Counted from the first letter of the stretch, positions 1 to 8,851 are shown. The stretch: 64,000 nucleotides of DNA from Cognatishimia sp049116455 (GCF_049116455.1 NZ_JAGDYW010000001.1:62001-126000); one strand, 5' to 3'. A program made the numbers and translations. The notes: generated by a model not told the origin, from the letters alone.

Positions 1-129
1 GCCACTCCAGGCAAAGGTCTGGGAAATGGTGGCGAGACCTATTTGCGGTTTAACCTCGGCACTCAACGCGCTCGGATCAACGAGGCGGCAAGCCGCCTAG
101 CTGATGTGTTTTCTGATCTAAACGGCTGA
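1..129 (+). CDS. C-terminal end of a MalY/PatB-like PLP aminotransferase (partial)
   Basis: Only the last 42 residues are present; the gene starts left of the window. The tail contains a GNGGETYLRFNLGTQRARI segment followed by a short helix ending in DLNG. The pattern R-F/L-N-L-G/A-T-x-R is typical of the C-terminal domain of class I/II aminotransferases of the MalY/PatB (cystathionine beta-lyase-like) group, where the arginine binds the substrate carboxylate. The exact substrate cannot be judged from this fragment. It stops at TGA 127-129, and the next gene runs in the opposite direction. Confidence 0.6.
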   Translation, partial: ATPGKGLGNGGETYLRFNLGTQRARINEAASRLADVFSDLNG

Positions 130-151
130 TGACGCATCGCGCCGTCACAGG

Positions 152-502
152 TCAATTGCGTTGGTCAGTCACCAAAGCCACAGGCGTGTCGTCTTCGACA
201 ACATAGTCCCGCGCCGGCGCATTGCTGGCGGCGGTGGCCCGTTTGAACTCGTAAAACATCTCCCCGTCTTCTTCGACGGAGGCGATGACAAGACACTGAT
301 ACAGGTGTTTGGCCCCATCATAGAGGTCCACGAAGCCGCGCAGATGCGGGGCTTCTTCGACGTCCAACGTAAACCCGTCCTCTCGGAAACGCAGCACTTT
401 GAAAATTTCTTCGCCCGCCTTCACACGCAGGCGGTTTTTCTTTTTCAACTCTGCTTTCCGAGCCGCGTCTAGACCGGCTTGAACTTCTTTCGGAAGATAC
501 AT
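152..502 (-). CDS. Conserved hypothetical protein, 116 aa
   Basis: A short soluble protein with no signal peptide or membrane segment. The N-terminus is a basic helix with a KKKNRLRVKAG segment (about residues 20-30). It is followed by a beta-rich part with acidic and aromatic residues (EEDGEMFYEFKRA, about 77-89) and a flexible end. The start ATG at 502 has a good ribosome site (GGAGAG) a few bases upstream. I do not recognise a named family. The composition and clear Shine-Dalgarno make it a real gene. It is convergent with the aminotransferase end and divergent from the yqjG-like gene; the 171-bp gap to that gene carries two inverted repeats listed separately. Confidence 0.7.
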   Translation of the reverse strand: MYLPKEVQAGLDAARKAELKKKNRLRVKAGEEIFKVLRFREDGFTLDVEEAPHLRGFVDLYDGAKHLYQCLVIASVEEDGEMFYEFKRATAASNAPARDYVVEDDTPVALVTDQRN

Positions 503-540
503 TTTTCTCTCCGTTAACCGCTAAACCCTCGCGTTAAATA

Positions 541-596
541 CACATAACGTCAAGCGAGGGCTGACTTTTCCGAACCGTTATGTGCGCATATGCGCA
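541..596. promoter_or_regulatory. Two inverted repeats in the divergent promoter region upstream of yqjG
   Basis: CACATAACG at 541-549 is exactly mirrored by CGTTATGTG at 576-584 (9-bp arms, 26-bp spacer). The right arm runs into a 14-bp perfect palindrome TGCGCATATGCGCA at 583-596. Both lie between the divergent genes starting at 502 and 674. They are probably operator half-sites for an unidentified regulator; the assignment is inference. Confidence 0.4.
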
Positions 597-673
597 ACAC
601 TTCTGCGCAGGCTTGGGTTTGAGCCACTTTGATTTGGCCCTAGTTTAAAGCCGAATGATTAAGGAGATACGAC

Positions 674-1651
674 ATGGGTTTGCTCGTAGACGGCAAATGG
701 GTCGATCAATGGTATGACACTAAGGCAAGCGGCGGAAAATTTGTGCGTTCCGAAGCGCAATTTCGCAATTGGATCACTGCCGACGGTAGTGCCGGCCCCA
801 GTGGCAAAGCTGGATTTATAGCCGAAAGTGGGCGCTATCACCTCTATGTGTCACTTGCATGCCCCTGGGCGCACCGCACATTGATTTTCCGTAAGCTCAA
901 GGATCTCACCAACCATATCTCGGTCTCCGTTGTGCATCCGGACATGCTGACCGAAGGCTGGACCTTTGAAACAGATGATCATGGCGCTACTGGCGACACG
1001 CTTTTTGGGAATGCGTTTGCCCATCAAATCTACACGCGCGCGGATCCTACCTATTCCGGCCGCGTCACAGTCCCGATCTTATGGGACAAGCATCAGAACA
1101 CCATCGTTTCCAACGAAAGCTCTGAAATCATCCGCATGTTCAACTCGGCATTCAACGGGCTAACGGGCAACACATTAGATTTTTGGCCAGAAAATCAACG
1201 TGATGCGATCGAAGAAGTCAATCAACGCATCTATTCGAACGTCAACAATGGCGTCTACAAATCAGGCTTTGCCACAAGCCAAGAGGCTTATGAGGCGGGC
1301 GTAAAACCGCTCTTTGAAACTCTTGATTGGCTTGAGAAACGTCTCGAAACTTCGCGATACTTGATGGGTGATCACATCACCGAAGCAGACTGGCGTCTAT
1401 TCACCACACTGATCCGCTTTGATCCCGTTTACCATTTGCATTTCAAATGCAATCTCAAGCGACTGATCGATTACCCCAATCTGTGGGCCTATACGCGCGA
1501 ACTTTACCAGGTGCCGGGCGTGGCTGAGACCGTGAATATGCAGCACATTGTGCGCCATTATCACTACAGCCATGAAAGTATTAACCCGCACCGGATCATC
1601 CCGATAAATCCTAAAATCGATTATCTGGAACCCCACGGACGCGGCGCATAA
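674..1651 (+). CDS. yqjG: Glutathionyl-hydroquinone reductase (Xi-class glutathione transferase)
   Basis: Reduces glutathionyl-hydroquinones to free hydroquinones using glutathione; cytosolic. The N-terminal thioredoxin-like part carries the family signature LYVSLACPWAHRTLIF, with the catalytic cysteine at residue 63 in a CPW motif. The C-terminal half is the all-helical GST domain (SRYLMGDHITEADWRLFTTL, about residues 235-254). The length of 325 residues is normal for the YqjG/ECM4 family. The start ATG follows an AAGGAG ribosome site. It is a single-gene transcription unit with a hairpin downstream. The inverted repeats upstream suggest regulation, perhaps by quinone or electrophile stress, but nothing in the sequence names the regulator. 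Confidence 0.92.
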   Translation: MGLLVDGKWVDQWYDTKASGGKFVRSEAQFRNWITADGSAGPSGKAGFIAESGRYHLYVSLACPWAHRTLIFRKLKDLTNHISVSVVHPDMLTEGWTFETDDHGATGDTLFGNAFAHQIYTRADPTYSGRVTVPILWDKHQNTIVSNESSEIIRMFNSAFNGLTGNTLDFWPENQRDAIEEVNQRIYSNVNNGVYKSGFATSQEAYEAGVKPLFETLDWLEKRLETSRYLMGDHITEADWRLFTTLIRFDPVYHLHFKCNLKRLIDYPNLWAYTRELYQVPGVAETVNMQHIVRHYHYSHESINPHRIIPINPKIDYLEPHGRGA

Positions 1652-1662
1652 CCCCTACCCTG

Positions 1663-1687
1663 CCCGCCGCAATATCAACGCGGCGGG
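1663..1687 (+). terminator. GC-rich hairpin after yqjG
   Basis: CCCGCCGC (1663-1670) pairs with GCGGCGGG (1680-1687) around a 9-base loop, just after the yqjG stop. There is no long T-run, so termination is likely but not strongly supported. Confidence 0.5.
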
Positions 1688-1783
1688 TTCGAAACATTGA
1701 CCCAAAAATCCCACGAGCACCCCGCCGCCCCTTGCCAAAGCGTTCAATTTCCGCAAACAGGCTAGGGACGGACGGAGGGTGTT

Positions 1784-2719
1784 ATGCAAGAAAGAGATCA
1801 CGGGGGCGGGCTAGACGCAGCCATCGCACGCTGGGGGGGAATGCGTTCTGATTGGCTCGATCTATCTACAGGCATCAATCCAACCCCCTATCCACTGCCT
1901 GAATTTTCGGAAAACGCGTGGACAGCCCTTCCTGACAAAGCCGCGCAGACCGCTTTGATAGAGACTGCACGCAGGTTTTGGAACGTCCCCGATGGTGCCG
2001 AAATATTGGCCGCACCGGGTGCCTCAAGTTTAATTGCGCGCATGCCGCAGCTTTTTGAGCAGCAATCCGTTGATATTCCCAAGCCTACCTACAATGAACA
2101 TGCCGCAGCCTTCGCAGCGCAAGGTTGGGATGAAGACACATCCGCAAGTGTCCGCGTGCTGGTTCACCCAAATAATCCGACAGGTCAGCTTTGGACCCAA
2201 GATGATCTGACCGCGCCGGTCACAATCATCGACGAAAGCTTTTGTGACGTCACGCCTGAACACTCACTTATCGCAGAAGCAGACAAACCTGGTCGCGTTG
2301 TATTAAAGAGTTTTGGCAAATTCTGGGGCCTTGCCGGTTTACGCCTTGGCTTCATTGTGGCTGAACCAACCCTGATCGCCAAAATGCGCGATATGATTGG
2401 TCCATGGGCCGTTTCAGGCCCAGCCTTGGAAACTGCCACCAAAGCTCTAGAAGACTTGGCTTGGGCAGAGGAGGCGCGAAAGTCTCTGGCACAGGATGCA
2501 AAAAAACTCGACGGCCTAATGCTGCCACAGGGGGCTCAGTTAGAGGGCGGTTGCGATCTTTTCCGACTTTATTCTGTTGATCACGCCCAGCGCTGGCATG
2601 ATCGGCTGGCGGAACATCACATCCTCACCCGAATTTTCCCATATTCAGACAATTTCCTACGACTGGGTCTTCCCCCCAAATCCGGCTGGCAGCAGCTCGA
2701 AACCGCGCTGAAAGGGTAA
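1784..2719 (+). CDS. cobD: L-threonine-O-3-phosphate decarboxylase (cobalamin biosynthesis)
   Basis: PLP enzyme that decarboxylates L-threonine phosphate to (R)-1-amino-2-propanol phosphate, the linker of the cobalamin nucleotide loop. The N-terminus has the family signature WLDLSTGINPTPYPLP (residues 24-39). The aminotransferase fold shows HPNNPTG (128-134), the PLP-ring aspartate in IIDESF, and the PLP-binding lysine at 179 in SFGKFWGLAGLRLG. At 311 residues it is slightly shorter than the roughly 330-360 typical of the family. It is the first gene of a pair with the CbiB gene, whose ATG begins 3 bp after this stop. Naming: CobD in Salmonella, CobC in Pseudomonas denitrificans. Start chosen at an ATG with GGAGG six bases upstream. 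Confidence 0.9.
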   Translation: MQERDHGGGLDAAIARWGGMRSDWLDLSTGINPTPYPLPEFSENAWTALPDKAAQTALIETARRFWNVPDGAEILAAPGASSLIARMPQLFEQQSVDIPKPTYNEHAAAFAAQGWDEDTSASVRVLVHPNNPTGQLWTQDDLTAPVTIIDESFCDVTPEHSLIAEADKPGRVVLKSFGKFWGLAGLRLGFIVAEPTLIAKMRDMIGPWAVSGPALETATKALEDLAWAEEARKSLAQDAKKLDGLMLPQGAQLEGGCDLFRLYSVDHAQRWHDRLAEHHILTRIFPYSDNFLRLGLPPKSGWQQLETALKG

Positions 2720-2722
2720 GTC

Positions 2723-3628
2723 ATGGATACGGCCACCATCCTCTTAATTGCGATGCTTCTGGATGCCATCTTTGGAGAACCAAAATGGCTTTGGGATCGC
2801 GTTGCGCACCCCGCAGTCCTGATGGGCAAAATCATCGGCTGGGCAGATCAGAGACTAAACAATGGCAATGCCCGCGCTAAGGGCATCGTCGTATTGGTTG
2901 CGCTAGTGCTTGGCGGTTGGTGGATCGGTGGCATCATCGAATGGTTTGGCGCGCTACCAACTGTGCTATTGGCCGCCATTTTGATCGCACAAAAATCACT
3001 CGTTGATCATGTCAAAGCTGTTGGCCAAGCCCTGCGCCGGTCGGTTTCCGAAGGCCAAATAGAGGTCGCCAAAATCGTAGGTCGTGACACAAAAGAGATG
3101 TCTGAACCCGAAGTTGCACGCGCAGCCATCGAAAGCGCCGCTGAAAACCTATCAGACGGCGTGAATGCCCCAGTGTTCTGGTTTCTGATCGCGGGCCTAC
3201 CCGGACTGCTGGTTTACAAAGCAGTGAATACAGCTGACTCCATGATCGGCTACAAAAACGAAAAATATGAAGATTTCGGTTGGGCCTCTGCCCGCTTTGA
3301 CGACTTGTTGAACTGGATTCCGGCTCGCCTCACGGCATTCCTGATTATGCTCAGCAAAGCAGATTTCACATTCGGGGCGAGCTTACGCGAAGATGCGCAA
3401 CTTCATCGCAGCCCAAACGCGGGTTGGCCTGAGGCTGCCATGGCTCGGGTCCTTGATATAGCCCTGTCAGGTCCACGTTCTTATGACGGTGAAATGCGCG
3501 AGTTTCCTTATGTGAATGAATTCGGCCGTCGCACAATCGGGGCAAATGACATCGATCAAGCCACCGCTATCCTATGGCGCAGTTGGGCCATCATGCTGGC
3601 TGCCGTCGTCGTGATCGCCCTGATCTAA
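2723..3628 (+). CDS. cbiB: Adenosylcobinamide-phosphate synthase CbiB
   Basis: Inner-membrane enzyme that attaches aminopropanol (phosphate) to adenosylcobyric acid, giving adenosylcobinamide (phosphate). It uses the product of the preceding gene. Family marks include the N-terminal LLDAIFGEPKWLWDRVAHPAVLMG segment (about residues 12-35), the conserved GRDTKEMSEPEVARAAIESAAENLSDGV block (about 114-141), and DSMIGYKNEKY (about 172-182). Several hydrophobic membrane segments are visible, including one at the C-terminus. The length of 301 residues is normal. Another cobalamin gene, bluB, lies about 22 kb away. In Pseudomonas denitrificans naming this is CobD. Confidence 0.93.
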   Translation: MDTATILLIAMLLDAIFGEPKWLWDRVAHPAVLMGKIIGWADQRLNNGNARAKGIVVLVALVLGGWWIGGIIEWFGALPTVLLAAILIAQKSLVDHVKAVGQALRRSVSEGQIEVAKIVGRDTKEMSEPEVARAAIESAAENLSDGVNAPVFWFLIAGLPGLLVYKAVNTADSMIGYKNEKYEDFGWASARFDDLLNWIPARLTAFLIMLSKADFTFGASLREDAQLHRSPNAGWPEAAMARVLDIALSGPRSYDGEMREFPYVNEFGRRTIGANDIDQATAILWRSWAIMLAAVVVIALI

Positions 3629-3699
3629 CGGTTGAGCCTCCGTTTAAAACCGCTACTCTGCGACCAAATTCCCTTATCGAGTTTCTAAAGAGGACCTAC

Positions 3700-4869
3700 A
3701 TGCGTTTTGCTCTTACCTTAGCTGGCTTCTGCCTGTCCGCCACTGCAGCCTTGGCCAATACGCCCTGTGGCGGGCCCTTTTCTGGGTTCGTCGGAGACCT
3801 GAAAAAAGAGGCCGTCGCCCAAGGTCACGACCGCAAAACCGTAAACACCTTTTTTGCCAACGTCTCCAAAGATCAACGCACCTTAAAAGCCGACCGCGCG
3901 CAGGGCGTTTTTCAGAAACCGTTTCTAGAATTTTCACAACGCTTGATCAGCTCACACCGTTTGAACCGGGGCAAATCCAAAGGCAATCAACACGCAAACA
4001 CCTTTGCACGGATCGAGCAAAATTACGGTGTGTCTCGCGGAGTTCTACTGGCGTTCTGGGCCTTTGAAACCGATTTCGGCGGGTTCCAAGGCGATTTCAA
4101 CACGTTGAACTCGCTTGTGACGTTGGCGCATGATTGCCGCCGACCAGAGCTGTTTCGACCGCAGGTCTTTGCTGCACTGAAGCTTTATGAAAGCGGTGAT
4201 TTCTCTCCAACCAAAACCACGGGTGCTTGGGCTGGCGAAATCGGCATGGTGCAGATGCTGCCTCATGACATTCTGATCAACGGTGTGGATGGTGACGGTG
4301 ATGGAAAAGTCCGTCTGAAAACCTCGGCCACCGACGCGTTGATGTCTGGGGGTAAAATGCTTCAACACCTCGGTTGGCAGAAAGGCCAGCCTTGGCTGCA
4401 AGAAGTCACAGTTCCAGCAAAGATGGATTGGTCGCAATCCGGCCTAAACACCAAGAAGTCCACTAACGAATGGGCAAGTCTTGGCGTGAAACCACGGCAA
4501 GGCAAGCTGGCCAATCTGCCAGCCTCTTTGATTTTGCCACAGGGCCACAAAGGGCCAGCCTTCCTCGCTTACCCGAATTTCGACGTTTATTTCGAGTGGA
4601 ACCAAAGCTTTATCTACGTGACCACGGCTGCCTATTTTGCAACCCGCCTAGAAGGCGCTGCGCCTTATAACACAGGCAATCCTGACACAGGTCTGAGCGG
4701 TCAGCAGATGAAACAGCTGCAACGCAAACTGCAATCCAAAGGTTATGACGTGGGCAAGGTTGACGGCATTCTTGGTGCGAAAACCCGTGACGCCGTTCAG
4801 CGCGAACAACAACGCCTTGGGATGCCAGCAGATGCATGGCCAACACCTAAGCTACTAAGCCGTCTTTAA
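3700..4869 (+). CDS. Lytic murein transglycosylase (MltB-like) with peptidoglycan-binding domain
   Basis: Cleaves the glycan strands of peptidoglycan with formation of 1,6-anhydromuramic ends; periplasmic. Residues 1-19 form a signal peptide (MRFALTLAGF...ALA). The SLT-2 type catalytic domain spans about residues 25-310, with the predicted catalytic glutamate at 123 in LLAFWAFETDFGGF and the conserved GEIGMVQMLP and GDGDGKV segments. A peptidoglycan-binding-1 domain (LQRKLQSKGYDVGKVDGILGAKT type) occupies the last 65 residues. The reading frame is open from 3574, inside cbiB, but the start at 3700 is chosen because it gives a clean signal peptide and has an AGAGG ribosome site. This leaves 389 residues. 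No lipobox cysteine is present, unlike true MltB lipoproteins. Confidence 0.9.
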   Translation: MRFALTLAGFCLSATAALANTPCGGPFSGFVGDLKKEAVAQGHDRKTVNTFFANVSKDQRTLKADRAQGVFQKPFLEFSQRLISSHRLNRGKSKGNQHANTFARIEQNYGVSRGVLLAFWAFETDFGGFQGDFNTLNSLVTLAHDCRRPELFRPQVFAALKLYESGDFSPTKTTGAWAGEIGMVQMLPHDILINGVDGDGDGKVRLKTSATDALMSGGKMLQHLGWQKGQPWLQEVTVPAKMDWSQSGLNTKKSTNEWASLGVKPRQGKLANLPASLILPQGHKGPAFLAYPNFDVYFEWNQSFIYVTTAAYFATRLEGAAPYNTGNPDTGLSGQQMKQLQRKLQSKGYDVGKVDGILGAKTRDAVQREQQRLGMPADAWPTPKLLSRL

Positions 4870-4874
4870 GTCTA

Positions 4875-5225
4875 CTAAGGCCGAAGCGGGAAACGATCTC
4901 CGGCTTCGGTCAACAGAACCAATCCTGCGCCTGACAACACAAAGCGGTCGCAGCGCTTGAAACCATTGACATAGTCAATGCAGACTACCCCGTTTGGATG
5001 CAGCTCAAAATACCCGTAGGCCGTGCCGCCACCATCATACGTGTAGGTATAGCGCCCATCGTCATAAAATTCACTTTTGCCATTGTCGTAGAAAATGATC
5101 GTTTGACCGACGATGCGATCCGCCAGTTCACTTTCCGAAAGGAGCTGATCGGTTGCCCTCGCGTTCCAATCCTGCGCCATCAACGGTGTCGCGGTCAGCA
5201 TCAAACTCAATAAGATTCTGTTCAT
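4875..5225 (-). CDS. Small exported hypothetical protein, 116 aa
   Basis: Residues 1-17 form a signal peptide (MNRILLSLMLTATPLMA, cut before QDW). The mature part is beta-rich, with closely spaced Tyr/Gly/Asp residues (IIFYDNGKSEFYDDGRYTY, about residues 44-62) reminiscent of short toxin- or MORN-like strand repeats. Two cysteines (in VCIDY and RCDRF) are about 10 residues apart and could form a disulfide. No enzymatic motif is seen. It is convergent with the transglycosylase (5-bp gap) and lies downstream of smc on the same strand, 65 bp away. The 3' end holds an inverted repeat (CCGAAGC 4881-4887, GCTTCGG 4903-4909) that may act as a terminator for either side. Confidence 0.72.
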   Translation of the reverse strand: MNRILLSLMLTATPLMAQDWNARATDQLLSESELADRIVGQTIIFYDNGKSEFYDDGRYTYTYDGGGTAYGYFELHPNGVVCIDYVNGFKRCDRFVLSGAGLVLLTEAGDRFPLRP

Positions 5226-5290
5226 ATTCGCCTGCCCCTTTCCAAGCAGCGTAGCGAATAAAAGTTGAACTGCGCGTCACGATCAGGTGA

Positions 5291-8200
5291 CTAGGCCACC
5301 AAAGTTTCAGCTGCCTTCAGATCGACGCTGACCAATTGGCTAACGCCCTGTTCCTGCATGGTCACACCAAACAGTCGATCCATACGCGCCATGGTCACGG
5401 CATGGTGCGTGATGATCAGGAAACGCGTATCTGTTTGCCGGCACATTTCATCAAGCAGGTCACAGAAACGCGTGACGTTTGCGTCATCCAGCGGCGCGTC
5501 GACTTCGTCCAACACACAGATTGGCGCTGGGTTCGCCAAGAACACCGCAAAGATCAGCGCCATAGCAGTCAGAGTCTGCTCACCACCAGAAAGCAACGAC
5601 AAAGTCGACAGCTTCTTGCCCGGCGGTTGGCACATGATCTCCAGCCCTGCATCCAGTGGATCTTCGCTTTCCACCAAAACCAGATTGGCTTCACCACCAC
5701 CAAAGAGATGTTTGAACAACATGGCGAAGTTTGTGTTCACCTGTTCAAAGGCCGTCAGCAAACGCTCGCGCCCTTCTGAGTTCAAACTTGCGATACCTGA
5801 CCGTAGCGTGCGAATAGCCTCTTCGAGATCCTGCTTTTCGGTCACCAAGGTCGCGTGTTCTTCTTGAACTTCACGACTGTCCTCTTCGGCACGCAGGTTC
5901 ACAGCCCCCAAAGCGTCGCGCTGGCGTTTCAAGCGGTTTACATCGGCCTCAATCGTATGGCTCGCTGGCATGTCGTCGGGCGCGACATCTATGCTTTCCA
6001 ACAAGCCTTCAGGAGTCAGCTCCATTTCATCGCGAATTCGTTCAGCAGCGGCCCCGACGGTTTCTTGTGCCGCATCTGTCAAAGCCTCAGCACGCGCCCG
6101 GCTTTCACGTGCTTCAGAGGCTGCGCGTTCTGCCTCACGTTCCGCTTTCTCTGCTTCACGCAGCGACGTCTCCGCTTCTGACAAGGCATCCGAAGCCTCT
6201 TTGCACCGCATCTCTGCAGTCTCGATGGCAGAGGTGAGCTCTTCGCGCTTTTCTGCAATCTCTTCAGGTGCAAGCTGCGCTTCTTCCAACTCCATCTCTG
6301 ACGATGTCTTACGTTCCGCGAGCTCCCCGGTGCGCTTCTCAGCGGTTTCTAGGCGATGTTTCCAACCTGAAATTTCTTTGGTGACTTGCTGACTGCGCCC
6401 TAACCGACTTTCGCCCTCGCGGCGCAGCTCATCATGCGCTGAACGCTTAGACATCATTGTGATCCGCGCGGCTTCGACGGTCATCTTGATGTCTTCTACT
6501 TTGGCCCGCGCAGCATCCAAATCCCCCAGGTCCTGCATTGCACGTTGCGCTTCCTGCAGGCGCCCCCGGGATTCCAAGGCCTCCTCTTCGTGACGACGTA
6601 CGGCATCCCCTAAAGTTTCAAGCTTGCCCTCTGCCAGATTACGATCGGCTTCTGCACGGCTTAGTGCACGAGCCGCATCCGCCACTGCACGATCAGCAAC
6701 CTTACGGGCTTCCCGCGCACGTCGGTCTGCTTCGGCCAGTTCTTTCAAGCGCGTTTGCAACGCTTCATGAGCTTGAACTGCACCATCGGCCCGCGCTGTC
6801 GCGCGCGCCATTTCCTGCTTGAGCTCTTCCAATCGGTTCAGCTGTTGCAAGCGCAGAGCGGCGGCACTTGGTGCATCCTCGGCCCAAGCCCTATAGCCGT
6901 CCCAACGCCACAAGTCGCCTTCCAAAGACACCAAACGCTGACCGGGTTTCAACAAAGGCTGAACCTCAAGCGCATCCTCGGTGGCCACCAAACCAATCTG
7001 GCTCATGCGGCGCTCCAGCACCTCAGGCACCGAGACGTGCTGAACCAAGGATGTCACCCCATCTGGCAGCTCTTGATCGCTGTCATAAGGCGGCAAAACA
7101 TGCCAGCCAGACGGGCCGTCTTCGTCAACTTCGGGTGCGCGCAGATCATCTGCCAGCGCAGCCCCCAAGGCTTTTTCAAATCCTTGCTGCACTTGCAGAC
7201 GATCCAAAATCTGACCGCCTTCAGCGGTGTCGCGCTCTACCAATTTCGCCAGCGCCGTGACTTCAGCCCTCAGGGCATTCAACTCACCTTCGGCTTCCGA
7301 ACGTTCAGCCCGAGCATCTGCTTCGCGCGATTGGGTTTCCGCGCGCGCCTCTTCGGCCATGGTCAATGCATCTTCGACCTCAGAAGCTTGCTCAACCGCT
7401 GCTGCCTCTGCGCTTTGTGCAGATGCGAAATCGTGTTCTGCATTTTCCAATGCAGATTGGCTGGCCGTAACAGCCATCCGGGCTTTTTCAGCTTCGGCTT
7501 CGCTTTTTTCCTGTTGCCGCTGTGTATCTGTCAGCAATCGCTGTGCAGATTGATGCCGCGCCGCCAAGCGCGCCACGTCTTCGGTCAACTCAGACAAATC
7601 ACTTTCACGATCCTGAAGCAATGAAGCTGCTTCACGGGATTCATCCGCAGCGTTTTCTAGGCGATCATCATGCCCTTCAGCAGCTTTTGCCAACTCACGT
7701 TGCTCCCATTCAAGCTGCTGAATGGTTTCGCCCGCATCACGGTTTAGCCCGCCTTCGCGTTCGATATCTTTGGCCAACTGTTCAATTCGGTTGGTCAAGG
7801 TAAAGATGATCTGGCGTGCGTGATCTTCCTGATCTTTTAGGCTGTCCCTTTGTACCTGAAGACGTTGCAGAATCGCCGCGGCAACCGCTTCTTCTTCACG
7901 CAACGGAGGCAATTTCTCATCCAAGGTTTCCCGTGTCTTGGCAGCCAAGCGCGCGGCAGATTCCCCCTGCGCTGCCAACACCGTCCGGCTGCGAAGTTCT
8001 TCGTCTGCCTTTGCACGCGCCTCTTCAGCATCACGCCACCGACGGTAAAGCAGCATGCCCTCTGATTGTCGCAGCTCTGCACCGATGGCCTTATACCGTG
8101 CGGCTTGGCGTGCCTGTCGCGCAAGGCTGGAAAGCTGACTCGCCAATTGCTCAATCACATCATCGACACGCGTCAGATTGGATTCTGCGCTTTTCAGTTT

Positions 8201-8746
8201 AAGCTCGGCTTCGTGACGCCGTTGATAAAGCCCCGAGATGCCCGCGGCTTCTTCCAAAATACGACGACGCGCCTTTGGCTTTGAATTGATCAGTTCAGAA
8301 ATCTGACCCTGCCGCACCAAGGCTGGCGAATGCGCACCGGTAGAGGCATCCGCAAACAGCATTTGCACATCGCGTGCCCGCACATCTTTAGTGTTAACCT
8401 TATAGGCCGACCCCACGTCACGCGTGATCCTGCGGGTGATCTCAAGATTATCGTCATCATTGAAACCTGCGGGTGCAAGGCGTTCATCATTGTCGATTTG
8501 CAGTGCCACTTCGGCGAAGTTGCGTGCCGGGCGCGTGGCTGCACCTGCAAAAATAACATCCTCCATACCGCCACCGCGCATGGCAGTCGGGCGATTTTCA
8601 CCCATCACCCAGCGTAGCGCTTCAAGCAGATTGGACTTGCCACAGCCATTTGGTCCCACCACCCCAGTCAAGCCATCGGCAATGATCAGGTCGGTCGGAT
8701 CCACGAAGCTTTTAAAGCCGGTCAATCGAAGTTTGGAAAAGCGCAA
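5291..8746 (-). CDS. smc: Chromosome segregation protein SMC
   Basis: Structural maintenance of chromosomes ATPase, the core of bacterial condensin with ScpA and ScpB. It organises and segregates the replicated origin regions. The N-terminal head starts at residue 1 with KLRLTGFKSFVDPT and Walker A GPNGCGKSN (about 32-40). Long coiled-coil arms (about 165-500 and 640-980) are rich in Ala, Glu and Arg. The hinge lies at about 505-625. The C-terminal head carries the signature LSGGEQTLTAMAL from residue 1052 and Walker B ICVLDEVDAPLD at about 1075-1086. The 1151-residue length matches Rhodobacteraceae SMC. A perfect DnaA box lies about 100 bp upstream, oriented as at mipZ. Confidence 0.97.
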   Translation of the reverse strand: MRFSKLRLTGFKSFVDPTDLIIADGLTGVVGPNGCGKSNLLEALRWVMGENRPTAMRGGGMEDVIFAGAATRPARNFAEVALQIDNDERLAPAGFNDDDNLEITRRITRDVGSAYKVNTKDVRARDVQMLFADASTGAHSPALVRQGQISELINSKPKARRRILEEAAGISGLYQRRHEAELKLKSAESNLTRVDDVIEQLASQLSSLARQARQAARYKAIGAELRQSEGMLLYRRWRDAEEARAKADEELRSRTVLAAQGESAARLAAKTRETLDEKLPPLREEEAVAAAILQRLQVQRDSLKDQEDHARQIIFTLTNRIEQLAKDIEREGGLNRDAGETIQQLEWEQRELAKAAEGHDDRLENAADESREAASLLQDRESDLSELTEDVARLAARHQSAQRLLTDTQRQQEKSEAEAEKARMAVTASQSALENAEHDFASAQSAEAAAVEQASEVEDALTMAEEARAETQSREADARAERSEAEGELNALRAEVTALAKLVERDTAEGGQILDRLQVQQGFEKALGAALADDLRAPEVDEDGPSGWHVLPPYDSDQELPDGVTSLVQHVSVPEVLERRMSQIGLVATEDALEVQPLLKPGQRLVSLEGDLWRWDGYRAWAEDAPSAAALRLQQLNRLEELKQEMARATARADGAVQAHEALQTRLKELAEADRRAREARKVADRAVADAARALSRAEADRNLAEGKLETLGDAVRRHEEEALESRGRLQEAQRAMQDLGDLDAARAKVEDIKMTVEAARITMMSKRSAHDELRREGESRLGRSQQVTKEISGWKHRLETAEKRTGELAERKTSSEMELEEAQLAPEEIAEKREELTSAIETAEMRCKEASDALSEAETSLREAEKAEREAERAASEARESRARAEALTDAAQETVGAAAERIRDEMELTPEGLLESIDVAPDDMPASHTIEADVNRLKRQRDALGAVNLRAEEDSREVQEEHATLVTEKQDLEEAIRTLRSGIASLNSEGRERLLTAFEQVNTNFAMLFKHLFGGGEANLVLVESEDPLDAGLEIMCQPPGKKLSTLSLLSGGEQTLTAMALIFAVFLANPAPICVLDEVDAPLDDANVTRFCDLLDEMCRQTDTRFLIITHHAVTMARMDRLFGVTMQEQGVSQLVSVDLKAAETLVA

Positions 8747-8841
8747 ATGGCGAGTTCCTGTGATTCCTAGTCCACTCAGAGTGCGAAGCCCAGGCCTTAC
8801 AAGTCAACGTTTTTCCCCCGAATATGGGGCATTTGGCCGAG

Positions 8842-8850
8842 TTATCCACA
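8842..8850 (-). promoter_or_regulatory. Perfect DnaA box upstream of smc
   Basis: TTATCCACA on the plus strand, so TGTGGATAA in the direction of smc, 96-104 bp before its start codon. It matches the strongest DnaA-box consensus exactly. An inverted repeat GATATT-gcg-AATATC (8852-8866) sits directly beside it. The same box in the same relative orientation precedes mipZ in this window. Confidence 0.5.
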
Positions 8851-8851
8851 A

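Noticed and set aside
1660..1700. GGGTTCGAAAC string resembling a tRNA T-arm
   Set aside because: No acceptor or anticodon stems can be built around it; it is the right arm of a terminator-like hairpin.
1652..1783. Possible cobalamin riboswitch before the cobD-cbiB pair
   Set aside because: The gap is about 130 bp and includes a terminator-like hairpin. No B12-box-like sequence was found. The same holds for bluB.
3574..3699. Upstream extension of the lytic transglycosylase frame into cbiB
   Set aside because: The extension is the alternate frame of cbiB. The ATG at 3700 has a ribosome site and yields a proper signal peptide.
6755..7624. A 289-codon plus-strand frame within smc
   Set aside because: Antisense shadow of the coiled-coil coding sequence with no motif or start signal.
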